The position numbers and the translations under genes were made by a program. The notes beneath the pieces were generated by a model. The model saw only the letters and a list, made by a program, of their open reading frames with translations, ran no database searches and had not been told where the DNA came from. A stretch of DNA of 64,000 nucleotides from Pseudomonas laurylsulfativorans (GTDB taxonomy: Bacteria; Pseudomonadota; Gammaproteobacteria; Pseudomonadales; Pseudomonadaceae), in assembly GCF_002906155.1 (NCBI RefSeq), contig NZ_MUJK01000006.1, positions 248,001 through 312,000 of the forward strand. The letters run 5' to 3'. Shown here in pieces: positions 23,797 to 33,236 of the stretch (the first letter of the stretch is position 1; each line of letters starts with the position of its first letter).

Positions 23797-24480
23797 ATGC
23801 GAATTCTATTGGTTGAAGACAACCGCGATATCCTGGCCAACCTGGCCGATTACCTGGGGCTCAAAGGCTATACCGTGGATTGCGCGCAGGATGGTTTGTC
23901 TGGCCTGCATCTGGCGGCCACCGAGCATTACGATTTGATTGTGCTCGATATCATGTTGCCCGGCATCGATGGCTATACCCTGTGCAAGCGCCTGCGCGAA
24001 GATGCCCGCCGCGAGACACCAGTGATCATGCTCACGGCCCGTGATCAACTGGATGACCGTCTGCAAGGCTTCAAGTCCGGTGCCGATGACTATCTGATCA
24101 AACCGTTCGCCCTGTCTGAGCTGGCAGCACGTATCGAAGCGGTCATGCGCCGTACCCAGGGGGGCGGGCGGCGGACCTTGCAGGTCGGCGACCTGAGCTA
24201 TGACCTCGACACCCTGGAAGTCACCCGTGAAGGACGGTTGCTGAAGCTAAACCCCGTCGGCCTGAAGTTGCTGGCGGTGTTGATGCAGAAAAGCCCGCAT
24301 GTGTTGCGTCGTGAAATTCTTGAAGAGGCCCTATGGGGGGACGACTGTCCGGACAGCGACAGCCTGCGCAGCCATGTCCACCAACTGCGCCAGGTGATCG
24401 ACAAACCGTTCGCCAAGCCGTTGTTGCAAACCGTGCACGGTGTGGGGTATCGCTTGGCCGAGGGGCGTGATGGAGTTTAA
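23797..24480 (+). CDS. colR: Response regulator ColR (OmpR family)
   Basis: This 227-residue regulator has a receiver domain (Asp51 phospho-acceptor in 'LIVLDIMLPG', Thr in 'MLTARD', Lys in 'YLIKPFA') and a C-terminal winged-helix DNA-binding domain ('HVLRREILEEALWGD', 'LRSHVHQLRQ', 'VHGVGYRL'). ColRS keeps the outer membrane and LPS intact, and in P. fluorescens it is needed for competitive root colonisation. The ATG at 23797 gives MRILLVEDN after a GGAGAG site. It overlaps colS by 11 bp. The gene neighbours (groEL, methyltransferase, inaA) are diagnostic. Confidence 0.93.
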   Translation: MRILLVEDNRDILANLADYLGLKGYTVDCAQDGLSGLHLAATEHYDLIVLDIMLPGIDGYTLCKRLREDARRETPVIMLTARDQLDDRLQGFKSGADDYLIKPFALSELAARIEAVMRRTQGGGRRTLQVGDLSYDLDTLEVTREGRLLKLNPVGLKLLAVLMQKSPHVLRREILEEALWGDDCPDSDSLRSHVHQLRQVIDKPFAKPLLQTVHGVGYRLAEGRDGV

Positions 24481-25744
24481 GCAGAGCCTTTCTCAACGCA
24501 TCATCATTGCCTTTGCGCTGATGAGCGCACTGGTGGCGGGTGCCTTTGCCATGGGCATCGTGGCAACCGTGCACCTGGTGGAGGAAAAACTGATTTCGGC
24601 AGGCCTGGGCGGCGATTTGCAGCGCCTGTTGCTGATGGACAATGTCACGGACTGGAGCCATCGACCCGAGCCGGACCAATTGTTCTACTTCAGCAGCGGT
24701 CCGGGTGATTTCAGGTTGCCCAAGGATCTGCGGCACCTGGAGCCGGGTTTCCACGAGGTATTCCGTGAAAACCTGTCGTACCACGCCATGGTCGAAATCG
24801 TCGACGGCCGACGGTACGTGCTGTTGCAGGATCAGAGCGACTTTGAAGAGCGTGAGCGGGTGCTGTTTGCCGTGGTGCTGGTGGGTTTCGTGCTCAGCCT
24901 GGCGCTTGCGGTATTTCTCGGCTGGGTCCTGGCCCGCAAGGTGATGGCGCCGGTGGTGCGCCTGGCCCGCCAGGTACGCCATCGCGATCAACTGCTGGGT
25001 TTGGCTCCTCCTTTGGCTCCGGACTATGCCGCTGACGAAGTGGGCGAACTGGCCGTGGCTTTTGACGCCACCCTCGGGCGCTTGCGTCAGGCCCTGACCC
25101 GCGAGCGGTTGTTCACCAGCGATGTCAGCCACGAATTGCGTACTCCCCTGATGATATTGGCCAGCTCCTGCGAGCTGTTGCTGGAAAACCCCGGTCTCGA
25201 TCAGCGCGGCCGCGCCCAGGTCGAGCGCATCGCCCGGGCCTGTGAAGAAATGCGTGAGCTGGTGCAAACCTTCCTGATGCTGGCCCGTGCCCAGCGCGAA
25301 GACGCCAGCATGTCGCCACAGCAGTCCCTGAGCCAGGTGGCCGAGGGCCTGCTCGGTCTGTGGCGCGAGCCCATTGAAAGCAAAGGGTTGAAGCTGATCT
25401 TCGAGCCGGGCAAACCAGGGGCCAAAGCCTACAATGCGACGCTCTTGCATGCGGTGATGGGGAACTTGCTACGCAATGCCTTGCATTACACCGAACAAGG
25501 CTTCATCCGCCTGACCTTGACGGGCACGGGCTTTCTGGTCGAAGACAGTGGTGTGGGCATTCCCGAGGAAAAACGCGAGGCAATGTTCGAACCGTTCGTT
25601 CGGGGCACTGAAAAGCGCGGGGAAGGCTTGGGGCTGGGGCTTTCACTGGTACAGCGGATCTGTGAAAACCAGGGCTGGAACGTCAGCCTGACAACCGTGG
25701 AGCCTAGTGGCTGTCGTTTTGAGGTGGAGCTGTCCCGAGCTTGA
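24470..25744 (+). CDS. colS: Sensor histidine kinase ColS
   Basis: This 424-residue inner-membrane sensor has TM1 at ~10-35, a ~95-residue periplasmic domain rich in Glu/His, TM2 at ~130-155, a HAMP-like linker, an H-box 'SDVSHELRTPLMIL', an N-box 'NLLRNALHYT', G1 'VEDSGVGIP' and G2 'GLGLGLSLV'. In P. putida ColS responds to excess Fe3+ and Zn2+ through periplasmic Glu residues. The ATG at 24470 lies inside the end of colR, so the two are translationally coupled. Confidence 0.93.
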   Translation: MEFKQSLSQRIIIAFALMSALVAGAFAMGIVATVHLVEEKLISAGLGGDLQRLLLMDNVTDWSHRPEPDQLFYFSSGPGDFRLPKDLRHLEPGFHEVFRENLSYHAMVEIVDGRRYVLLQDQSDFEERERVLFAVVLVGFVLSLALAVFLGWVLARKVMAPVVRLARQVRHRDQLLGLAPPLAPDYAADEVGELAVAFDATLGRLRQALTRERLFTSDVSHELRTPLMILASSCELLLENPGLDQRGRAQVERIARACEEMRELVQTFLMLARAQREDASMSPQQSLSQVAEGLLGLWREPIESKGLKLIFEPGKPGAKAYNATLLHAVMGNLLRNALHYTEQGFIRLTLTGTGFLVEDSGVGIPEEKREAMFEPFVRGTEKRGEGLGLGLSLVQRICENQGWNVSLTTVEPSGCRFEVELSRA

Positions 25745-25893
25745 TCTATTGAGCCAAGTGTCCGCACACCCTATTAATTCTGTAAAACCCTGTAATACTT
25801 CTAGGTTTCCATGACGAAATTTTCACAAATGGATCACCTGAAACCGACACCGCGAAACCTAAGGTAGTTGTTATCAGAAGTTCAGGAGACCTG

Positions 25894-26565
25894 ATGATGG
25901 ACGGCCCGATCAAACTCGATTTTTCCGAAAAGTACGACGATCAACACGCGCAACGCTATTTGCGCAAACACCAGGATGGTCTCGGCCGTCGATTGTCCCA
26001 CTGGCGTGACGTGCAACTGGCGCGCAAGGCGCTGGCCCTGGTTGGCGAGCCTGGCCTGGTCCTCGACTTGCCGTGCGGTGCAGGGCGTTTCTGGCCCATG
26101 CTGGCGGAAAAGCCCAACCGCGTGATCATCGGCGCCGATAACTCGGAGTCCATGCTGAAGATCGCAACCCAGGCGCAACCTGCCGATGTGGTGAAACGGG
26201 TACAACCCTTGCACACTTCTGCATTCGACATCGCCTTGCCGGATAACGCCGTCGACAGCATTTTTTGCATGCGCTTGCTGCACCACATCGGTGAAGCCGA
26301 GCATCGCATGGCTATTTTGCGCGAATTCGAGCGTGTTTCCCGTGACAGCGTGATCCTTTCATTGTGGGTGGATGGCAACTTCAAGGCCTGGAAACGCAAG
26401 CGTTCGGAGAGATCCCGTGGGCAAGAAGGTTACCAAAACCGGTTTGTGTTACCGGCCGCTACCGTAGAAAAGGAATTTGAGCAGGCGGGTTTCCGCATCC
26501 AGGAACAACTGGACTTTTTGCCGCTCTATGCCATGTGGCGAGTTTACGTATTACGCAAGAGGTAA
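25894..26565 (+). CDS. Class I SAM-dependent methyltransferase of the ColRS locus
   Basis: This protein has 223 residues (or 222 from the next ATG at 25897, which sits at better spacing from AGGAG). The SAM motif I 'LVLDLPCGAGRFW', the acidic 'GADNSESML' and the motif IV region 'VDSIFCMRLLHHIG' define a Rossmann methyltransferase. It corresponds to 'orf222' reported downstream of colRS in P. fluorescens and is followed after 4 bp by inaA, so the two form an operon, probably controlled by ColR. The 149 bp before it holds a TTTTCAC core (25826-25832) but no full ColR site. Substrate unknown; an LPS or lipid target is likely from context. Confidence 0.88.
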   Translation: MMDGPIKLDFSEKYDDQHAQRYLRKHQDGLGRRLSHWRDVQLARKALALVGEPGLVLDLPCGAGRFWPMLAEKPNRVIIGADNSESMLKIATQAQPADVVKRVQPLHTSAFDIALPDNAVDSIFCMRLLHHIGEAEHRMAILREFERVSRDSVILSLWVDGNFKAWKRKRSERSRGQEGYQNRFVLPAATVEKEFEQAGFRIQEQLDFLPLYAMWRVYVLRKR

Positions 26566-26569
26566 CAGG

Positions 26570-27283
26570 ATGGCAGTGCAGTGTGCAGCAGAAACGGAAG
26601 TCCCTCCCCAGGACCGCTTTGATTACTTCTGGAATCAGCGCGGTGAATGGGTAGAAGAACCGAACGTCCGTCGCGGTGGGGAAAGCGGTGTTCAACGTGT
26701 TATGGGCAGTGATGGTCAACTGCTCTACGTCAAGCGTCAGACCGGGCATATCCATCGCAGCTGGCTGCACCCTTTCGGGCGGCCTACGGTGCTGCGCGAG
26801 CAAGCTGCGCTCATCGGTGTGACTGCGCTTGGCGTACGGGTTCCGCAAATCGTTTTCTGCGGCGCACAGCGTGATCCTGTGCACAAATGGCGTGCATTGC
26901 TGGTCACCAAGTCGCTGGATGGCTTCGAGGAAATCGAGCACTGGTACGCTGGTGGCGGTCGCGAACGTCATGGTGAAGCCGTGAACGACCGTGTGCTCAA
27001 GGACCTGGCTGAAAACCTGGCCCGCATGCACAAGGGCCGCTGGCAGCACAGTTGCATCTACATCAAGCACGTATTCGTTCGCGTGACCGGTGAGGGCGAG
27101 TCGGCCAAGGTCGAAGTTGCCCTGATCGATCTGGAGAAATGCCGACAGCGTTTGACCGCCTATCGCGCTGCTGCCCATGACATGAAGCAATTGCGTCGCC
27201 ACTCGTCGTTCAGCGATGCAGACTGGAAGAAGCTCGTCTACTTTTACGAGACGGCGTTTGGCAGCGCTATCAAGGGTTTATAG
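26570..27283 (+). CDS. inaA: InaA/WapQ-type lipopolysaccharide kinase
   Basis: This 237-residue protein of the Kdo/WaaP-like small-molecule kinase family has an ATP-site Lys in 'LLYVKRQ', an Asn/His loop 'LARMHKGRWQHSCIYIKHVFV', and 'VALIDLEKCR' for Mg2+ binding. Such kinases phosphorylate LPS core sugars in Pseudomonas, which strengthens the outer membrane. It starts 4 bp after the methyltransferase stop and is followed 2 bp later by a small gene, consistent with one ColRS-linked operon. An upstream overlapping in-frame start inside the methyltransferase is rejected because the family begins near MAVQ. Confidence 0.9.
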   Translation: MAVQCAAETEVPPQDRFDYFWNQRGEWVEEPNVRRGGESGVQRVMGSDGQLLYVKRQTGHIHRSWLHPFGRPTVLREQAALIGVTALGVRVPQIVFCGAQRDPVHKWRALLVTKSLDGFEEIEHWYAGGGRERHGEAVNDRVLKDLAENLARMHKGRWQHSCIYIKHVFVRVTGEGESAKVEVALIDLEKCRQRLTAYRAAAHDMKQLRRHSSFSDADWKKLVYFYETAFGSAIKGL

Positions 27284-27285
27284 CG

Positions 27286-27513
27286 ATGAAACTCGAAATT
27301 GCACGAGGTTTGTTTCTGGTAGGAGCCTTGGCAGTTGCATCAATCGCGGTGGCAGCCTGGGAGCAACCGCGCCCCCAGGTTCTCAGTTCGATAAGCGCAG
27401 ATGAACATTGTCCATTGCCACGCGTTGCCAAGGCATCGGTGGCCACTCAACCCGATCATGATTTGTTGCTATTTATGTTCGGACTTTCTCAGGGATTGAG
27501 GCCGCAAAGTTGA
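27286..27513 (+). CDS. Small membrane-anchored or exported hypothetical protein
   Basis: This 75-residue protein has one hydrophobic segment (residues ~8-24, 'GLFLVGALAVASIAVAAW') followed by a Pro/Ser-rich tail ('HCPLPRVAK') and a short hydrophobic stretch near the end. The ATG lies 2 bp after the inaA stop, so it is the last gene of the operon, before a terminator. PAO1 has a small gene (PA4377) at the same place (recall). No function is recognised. Confidence 0.6.
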   Translation: MKLEIARGLFLVGALAVASIAVAAWEQPRPQVLSSISADEHCPLPRVAKASVATQPDHDLLLFMFGLSQGLRPQS

Positions 27514-27535
27514 ACCGATTGAAGCCCAAATGAAA

Positions 27536-27566
27536 GGCCTCGCATTAGCGAGGCCTTTTTTTTCGG
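27536..27566 (+). terminator. Terminator of the methyltransferase-inaA operon
   Basis: The stem aaggcctcg-catta-gcgaggcctt is followed by a run of eight Ts. Confidence 0.92.
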
Positions 27567-27594
27567 GCTTTCATTGGTTTGGTCACGGTCCCTT

Positions 27595-27694
27595 GTAGGA
27601 GCCGGCTTGCTGGCGATGGTCGTTAACGATAACGCGTATGAACTGGATAAACGCGGCGCACTTGAGCCCATCGCCAGCAAGCCGGCTCCTACAG
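27595..27694. repeat. REPIN (ccggc variant)
   Basis: Arms 'gtaggagccggcttgctggcgatgg' and 'ccatcgccagcaagccggctcctac' flank ~50 bp. This is the sequence variant with 'gccggcttgctggc' in place of 'gcgagcttgctcgc'. Confidence 0.88.
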
Positions 27695-27702
27695 TTATTG
27701 AG

Positions 27703-30700
27703 TTATGTTTCCCGAGGTTTCTCGGGCTTGGCCAACAGCGTATACACGCAGGGCAACACAAACAGGGTGAACAATGTGCCGATCGACATGCCCGTCGCGA
27801 TGACCGTACCGATGTCGAACCGGCTGACCGCCCCAGCACCGGTGGCGATGATCAATGGCACCATGCCGAACACCATCGCCGCGGTGGTCATCAAGACCGG
27901 ACGCAGGCGGATGGCCGCCGCTTCCTCCACCGCTTCCCGTGCCGTCAGCCCCTTGTCCTTGCGTAGCTGGTTGGCGAACTCGACGATCAGGATGCCGTGT
28001 TTGCTGATCAATCCAATCAAGGTCACTAGCCCGACCTGGGTGTAGATGTTCATGCTCGACCAACCCAGGAACAGCGGAATCAATGCGCCGCAGATAGAAA
28101 GGGGCACGGTGACCAGGATCACCAGTGGGTCGCGGAAGCTTTCGAACTGGGCTGCCAATACCAGGAAAATGATCGCCAGTGCCAGGGCAAAGGTGACCCA
28201 CAGGGCGCTGCCCTCCTGGACGTACTGCCTCGATGCGCCGGCGTAGTCGAAGGAAAAACCGACGGGCGCCTCTTCCCGGGCGATCTGGCGCACGAGGTCG
28301 ATGGCTTCACCCATGCTCACCAGCGGCACGCCGGACAGGATGGCCGAGTTGAGTTGCTGGAATTGGTTCAGCTGTCGTGGTCGGGCACGGTCGGTGACGG
28401 TGATCAGGGTCGACAGCGCTAGCAATTCGCCCTTGGTGTTTTTCACGTAGTAATTGTTCAGCCAGTCCGGATTGTCACGGAACGGCCGCTCGACCTGGGC
28501 AATGACCTTGTAGCTGCGACCTTCAATGGTGAAGCGGTTGATTTCGGCCTCGCCCAGCAAGGTCGCCAGGGTTCCCCCCAGATCCTGCATGGAAACCCCC
28601 ATCTGCGCGGCCTTGGCGCGGTCGATATCCACCACCACTTCCGGTTTGTCGAAGGCCAGGTCAACGTCGACAAAGGCAAACTTGCCGGACTCCAATGCAC
28701 GCTTTTTAACCCGGTCGACCACCTGCAATAGCAATTCGTAATCGTTGGCGGAGTTGATGACGAACTGGAACGGCAGGCCTTCGCCGGTGCCCGGTAGGGA
28801 CGGCAGGTTGAAGCCGAAAATCTGCAACCCGGGGATACTTTCCAGTTTGCTCTGAACCTCGGGCAGGATCGCCATCTGGGTACGGCTGCGCTCGTTCCAT
28901 GGCTTGAGCAGGAAACCGCCGATGCCCGATTGCACGCCGTTGAAACCGTTGATCTGGAACGACGAGTAGTACTCGGGAAAGGCCTTGAAGATCGAGATGA
29001 ACTCGTCGGTATAGGTGTTCAGGTAGTCCAGGTTGGTCGGTTGCGGGGCATTGGCCAGCATGAAAATGATGCCCTGGTCCTCATCCGGAGCCAGTTCCGA
29101 TTTGGTGAACTTGAGGAAGACCGGAATCAGGCACAGCACGATCACAGCGAACACTAACACCACCGGCCGGGTGTTGAGGGTGCCGTGAAGCATGCTTTGG
29201 TAGCGGCGCTTGAGGCTTTCGAAAATCATGTCCAGGCGATGGGCCAGGCCACTGGGATTTTCATCGTGGCGCAGAAGAAATGCACACATCATCGGTGACA
29301 GGGTCAGGGCGACGATACCGGAAATCACCACCGCGCCGGCCAGGGTCAGGGCGAACTCCTTGAACAGCGCACCGGTCAGGCCGGTCAGGAAACCGATCGG
29401 TGCATACACCGCCGCGAGGGTGATGGTCATCGAGACCACCGGCATGGCGATTTCCCGGGCGCCTTCAATGGCGGCGTCCAGCGGGGTCTTGCCCTCTTCG
29501 ATGTGGCGATGAATGTTTTCCACCACCACGATGGCGTCATCCACCACCAGACCGATGGCCAACACCATCGCCAGCAGGGTGAGCAGGTTGATGGAATACC
29601 CCATCATCTGCATGAAGAACATCACGCCGATCATCGACAGCGGAATGGTCACCACCGGGATCACCACCGAACGCAGGGCACCGAGGAACAGGAACACCAC
29701 CACGATCACGATCAGTACCGCTTCGAACAGGGTTTTCACCACTTCGTCGATCGAGGCCTGGATGAACAGGGTGGCGTCATAGGCGATTTCACCCTTGAGG
29801 TTTGGCGGTAGCTGGGCCTCAAGGTCCGGCATGATCTTGCGCACTTCCTTGATCACGTCCAGCGGGTTGGCGCCGGGCGTCGCCTTGATGCCGATGTACA
29901 CCGAAGGGGTACCGCCGAACGAGCTGATGGTGTCGTAGTTCTCCGCGCCCATTTCCACGCGCGCCACATCGCGCAGCAGCACACGGCTGTCGCCGTCGAC
30001 CTTGAGCGCAATGGCGCCGAAGGCTTCGGCGGACTTGAGCTCGGTATTGGCGTTGATGCTGGTGACCACGTATTCGCCTTTCAGCTCGCCGGCCGCCGAG
30101 AGGAAGTTGTACTGGCGCACCGCGTTGGTCACATCGCTGGCGCTGAGGCCGAAGCCAGCGAGCTTAACCGGGTCCAGCCACAGGCGCATGGCAAAGACCT
30201 GGTTGCCGAGGATCTCGGCTTCGGCCATGCCGGGCAAGGTCGCCAGTTTCGGCTGGATCACCCGTGACAGGTAATCGGTGATCTGCGGGTTGTTCAATTC
30301 CTTGCTGAAGAAGCTGATGTACATCAGCGCTGATGCATCGGCAGATTCTTTGCTCAGTACCGGGTCTTCGGCGTCTTGGGGCAACTGGTTCTTGACCTCG
30401 TTGGCCTTGGCCAGCAGTTCGGTAAACAGGCGGTCGCTGTTGGAGCCCACGCGTGCGTAGATCGAGATCACCGAAAAATTCTGGCGACTGACCGAGGTCA
30501 TGTAGTCGATGCCCTCGGCGCTAGCCAGGCTTTGCTGCATCGGTTGAGTGATATAGCCCTGGATGGTCTCGGCGTTGGCCCCGGGGTAAGCGGTGGTCAC
30601 CGTGATCAGGGCGTTTTCCATTTGCGGATACTGGCGCAGCGGCAGCTTGCTCCAGGCCTGGAAGCCCAGCAGCACAATCAGCAGGCTGACGACGGTTGCG

Positions 30701-30738
30701 AGAACCGGGCGGCGAATGAATGGATCGGTAAAAGCCAT
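27703..30738 (-). CDS. mexW: RND multidrug efflux inner-membrane transporter, MexW-like
   Basis: This 1011-residue HAE1-family RND pump has the standard architecture: TM1 near the N-terminus ('FIRRPVLATVVSLLIVLLG'), two large periplasmic loops and two blocks of TM helices. The proton-relay Asp-Asp pair is in 'AIGLVVDDAIVVVEN'. It uses the proton gradient to export drugs across both membranes with a periplasmic adaptor and an outer-membrane channel. It follows the adaptor gene with a 13 bp gap. Position after the inaA operon matches PAO1 mexVW (recall). No channel gene is present, so an OprM-type partner encoded elsewhere is expected. Confidence 0.88.
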   Translation of the reverse strand: MAFTDPFIRRPVLATVVSLLIVLLGFQAWSKLPLRQYPQMENALITVTTAYPGANAETIQGYITQPMQQSLASAEGIDYMTSVSRQNFSVISIYARVGSNSDRLFTELLAKANEVKNQLPQDAEDPVLSKESADASALMYISFFSKELNNPQITDYLSRVIQPKLATLPGMAEAEILGNQVFAMRLWLDPVKLAGFGLSASDVTNAVRQYNFLSAAGELKGEYVVTSINANTELKSAEAFGAIALKVDGDSRVLLRDVARVEMGAENYDTISSFGGTPSVYIGIKATPGANPLDVIKEVRKIMPDLEAQLPPNLKGEIAYDATLFIQASIDEVVKTLFEAVLIVIVVVFLFLGALRSVVIPVVTIPLSMIGVMFFMQMMGYSINLLTLLAMVLAIGLVVDDAIVVVENIHRHIEEGKTPLDAAIEGAREIAMPVVSMTITLAAVYAPIGFLTGLTGALFKEFALTLAGAVVISGIVALTLSPMMCAFLLRHDENPSGLAHRLDMIFESLKRRYQSMLHGTLNTRPVVLVFAVIVLCLIPVFLKFTKSELAPDEDQGIIFMLANAPQPTNLDYLNTYTDEFISIFKAFPEYYSSFQINGFNGVQSGIGGFLLKPWNERSRTQMAILPEVQSKLESIPGLQIFGFNLPSLPGTGEGLPFQFVINSANDYELLLQVVDRVKKRALESGKFAFVDVDLAFDKPEVVVDIDRAKAAQMGVSMQDLGGTLATLLGEAEINRFTIEGRSYKVIAQVERPFRDNPDWLNNYYVKNTKGELLALSTLITVTDRARPRQLNQFQQLNSAILSGVPLVSMGEAIDLVRQIAREEAPVGFSFDYAGASRQYVQEGSALWVTFALALAIIFLVLAAQFESFRDPLVILVTVPLSICGALIPLFLGWSSMNIYTQVGLVTLIGLISKHGILIVEFANQLRKDKGLTAREAVEEAAAIRLRPVLMTTAAMVFGMVPLIIATGAGAVSRFDIGTVIATGMSIGTLFTLFVLPCVYTLLAKPEKPRET

Positions 30739-30751
30739 GGGGATTCCTTGA

Positions 30752-31900
30752 TCAGTTCGCGCGTGGCGGACTGTTCTGCTCGGCTAGGGTCTTGTCGTCG
30801 CTGATGGCGATGTGTGCACCGTTATCCAGTTTGAGCTGGCCGGCGGTCACCACTTTCTCGCCGTTCTGCACGCCCTTAGTGATCATCACTTGCCCATCGC
30901 GGCGTTCGCCGGTTTCGACAAAACGCCGTTCGGCGATCAGCACCGGCTGGCCCTTGTCGTCCTTTTCCAGGCTGCCATCTTCGGCCTTCTTTGGTACGGC
31001 CACATACACCGAGTTACCGTAGAGCGTGTAGGTAATTGCGCTTTCCGGCACCACGATGCGCGGTTGCGGGTTGGGCAGGAGCACCTGGAGGCTGGCGAAC
31101 ATGCCGGGCAGCAACTTGCCATCGGGGTTGGCCAGGGTGGCGCGGACCTGAACGTTACGGGTGCTGTTTTCGACTTTGGGGTTAATTGCACTGATGGTGC
31201 CGGGGAACGTCTGGGTCGGATAGGCAGAAACGATGATCTGAACCGGTTGGCCGATGGCGACTTTCGGTACCGATTGTTCTGGGACGAAGAAGTCGACGTA
31301 TAGGCTGCTGAGGTCTTGCAAGGTGGCGATCATGGTGCCGCTGGCCACGTAGTCGCCGACATCCACCTGGCGAATGCCGATGGTGCCGCTGAACGGCGCG
31401 ATGATGCGCTTTTTCTCGAGCGCCGCCTTGAGTTGATTGACCGTGGCCTTGCTCTTTTTCAGAACGGCCGAGAGCCGGTCGAACTCACCCTTGGAAATAG
31501 CCTGGCTGCCCACCAGCTGGCTGCCACGGCTGTAATCCACCTGGGCCAGCCCGAGGTCGGCCTGTGCGGTTTCCAGGAGGGCGGTTTCCACGGCGCTGTC
31601 CAGTTGCACGATCGGCTGGCCGGCCTTGACCTTCTGCCCTGACTCGAACTGCACGTCGGTGACGGTGCCGGCAATTTCCAGGCTCAGGTCGACACCTTGC
31701 AGCGCCTTGAGGGTGCCGACCGTGGGCAGCCGGGATTGCCACGGACGTTCGGTGGCGGTGGCAACAGCGACATTGATGGGCGGTTTGGGTGCGGAGAAGC
31801 CTTGAATCATCGTATAGACGGAGAAGGCTTTGTACGCAGCCAGGACCAGCACAATCAGTAACACAACACCCAACATGATCAGCATGCGGCGACGCAGCAT
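30752..31900 (-). CDS. mexV: RND efflux periplasmic adaptor, MexV-like
   Basis: This 382-residue membrane-fusion protein has an N-terminal membrane anchor (residues ~6-26, no lipobox Cys), a lipoyl/biotinyl-like half-motif, an alpha-helical hairpin (~100-170) and a beta-barrel domain ('FVPEQSVPKVAIGQPV', 'GTISAINPKVENSTRNVQVRATL'). It bridges the RND pump and the outer-membrane channel. It is the first gene of the leftward mexVW pair. No repressor gene is adjacent. Confidence 0.9.
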   Translation of the reverse strand: MLRRRMLIMLGVVLLIVLVLAAYKAFSVYTMIQGFSAPKPPINVAVATATERPWQSRLPTVGTLKALQGVDLSLEIAGTVTDVQFESGQKVKAGQPIVQLDSAVETALLETAQADLGLAQVDYSRGSQLVGSQAISKGEFDRLSAVLKKSKATVNQLKAALEKKRIIAPFSGTIGIRQVDVGDYVASGTMIATLQDLSSLYVDFFVPEQSVPKVAIGQPVQIIVSAYPTQTFPGTISAINPKVENSTRNVQVRATLANPDGKLLPGMFASLQVLLPNPQPRIVVPESAITYTLYGNSVYVAVPKKAEDGSLEKDDKGQPVLIAERRFVETGERRDGQVMITKGVQNGEKVVTAGQLKLDNGAHIAISDDKTLAEQNSPPRAN

Positions 31901-31997
31901 ATTCCAGTTCCTTGGAGAAAATCAGGCGAGACAGTGGGGCACATTACTCCGACTGGGAAAGGGATTCCAATGGCTGTTTATTGGAACCCCATAACCT

Positions 31998-32079
31998 GTA
32001 GGAGCCGGTTTGCCGGCGATAGTGCCGTTGAATTTACGGTGTTCTTTTAATTGCCATCGCTGGCAAGCCAGCTCCTACC
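31998..32079. repeat. REPIN (mixed arms)
   Basis: The left arm 'gtaggagccggtttgccggcgat' and right arm 'atcgctggcaagccagctcctac' are inverted but belong to two different sequence variants (ccggc and ctggc). Confidence 0.8.
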
Positions 32080-32120
32080 AGGGGATGCGTTTGGCGTAGG
32101 AGCTGGGGGACGCTGATTAT

Positions 32121-33236
32121 TTACGCCATCAGATGCAGATGGTTGTCCCAGAGCCCTGCGGGTAGCTCAAGGGGCTTTGCAACAAGATTGGTCTGGCGGC
32201 AGTCGTAGTAGCGGCAACGTCCCTGGCCCGAGGTCACGACAAAACCATCGGCGACGGCACCGACCCCGGCGCAATCGGGCAGTGGCGCATCCAGGCGTAC
32301 TTCACCACTGTCCAGGTCCCAGATGAAAAAACGGTTGCCCCGTGGTGCCGTCAATGCCACCAGGCGCAAGTCATTGTGTACCGCGACGCTGGCGGTGTAG
32401 TGCCCCATGGCCTGCAACTGATGCTCGGGCACCGGGAATGCCACGAAAGGCTGGCCGGGACGCTTGATCGCCAGCAGCTCCGATGACTCGTGGGCCGCGC
32501 CCATGAATTGCTGGCTGGCAACGATGGTGCCGTCGCCGGCGATGGCCAGATGGCGCACGCTGTTCATCTGCTGGGCGAGGGTTTCCTTGCTCAGCAGGGT
32601 GCCGTCGCGTTGCATCAGGACCAGGCTCGGCTCCATGGCATTGAGGTTCATCTCCACCCGGCTTTCGGCTTCGGTGCGAATCCCGCCGTTGGCCACCACC
32701 AGGGTTTCGCCATCGGGCATCCACGACACTTGGTGCGGGCCCAGGCCGTGGGTGGAAATCTCACCGCTGTGGACCAGCCGTTCACCTTCGAATTTGTACA
32801 CGCCGAGCAGGCCGCGACCCGGATCGGTGGTGTCGTTTTCGGTGGCGTACAGCCAGTCGCCGCTGTGGTGAATGACCGCGTGTCCGTAGAAGTGCCGGTT
32901 TGGCTGTGACACCACGGTTTGCAGGAGCGCGCCGTCGCGCAGGTCGATCAGGTAGCTCTCGGTACCCGGACGGCGGGCAACGAACAGCGCAATCGGTTGC
33001 GTCGGGTGGTTGATGATGTCGTGGCAACGCTGGCCGACCCGGGTGGCGAACACCTGGGTGCCATCGAGCCGATAACCGACAGCGTAATGCTGACCATCGG
33101 TATCGTCCCGTGCCGACAGCAACAACGGACTCTTGTCCTTTTGCTTGAACAGCTTCCAGCCGCCCAGCGTCACCGCACCCAGCAACAAACTACCCAAGGT
33201 CAGAGCCTGGCGTCGCAGCATGGAACTCGCCCCCAT
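32121..33236 (-). CDS. DUF1513 domain-containing protein (beta-propeller-like, exported)
   Basis: This 371-residue protein has an N-terminal 'LRRQALTLGSLLLGAVTLGG' that resembles a Tat-type signal or anchor. The rest has repeated blade-like units ('GYRLDGTQVFATRV', 'GHAVIHHSGDWLYATENDT', 'GPHQVSWMPDGETLVVANGG', 'VRHLAIAGDGTIVASQQ'), which fit a beta-propeller. The start overlaps the stop of the preceding imelysin by a base (ATGA), so it is coupled to that gene. It is the last gene of a four-gene leftward operon (PA4370-4373 in PAO1, recall). Its role is unknown; the context suggests periplasmic iron handling. Confidence 0.85.
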   Translation of the reverse strand: MGASSMLRRQALTLGSLLLGAVTLGGWKLFKQKDKSPLLLSARDDTDGQHYAVGYRLDGTQVFATRVGQRCHDIINHPTQPIALFVARRPGTESYLIDLRDGALLQTVVSQPNRHFYGHAVIHHSGDWLYATENDTTDPGRGLLGVYKFEGERLVHSGEISTHGLGPHQVSWMPDGETLVVANGGIRTEAESRVEMNLNAMEPSLVLMQRDGTLLSKETLAQQMNSVRHLAIAGDGTIVASQQFMGAAHESSELLAIKRPGQPFVAFPVPEHQLQAMGHYTASVAVHNDLRLVALTAPRGNRFFIWDLDSGEVRLDAPLPDCAGVGAVADGFVVTSGQGRCRYYDCRQTNLVAKPLELPAGLWDNHLHLMA

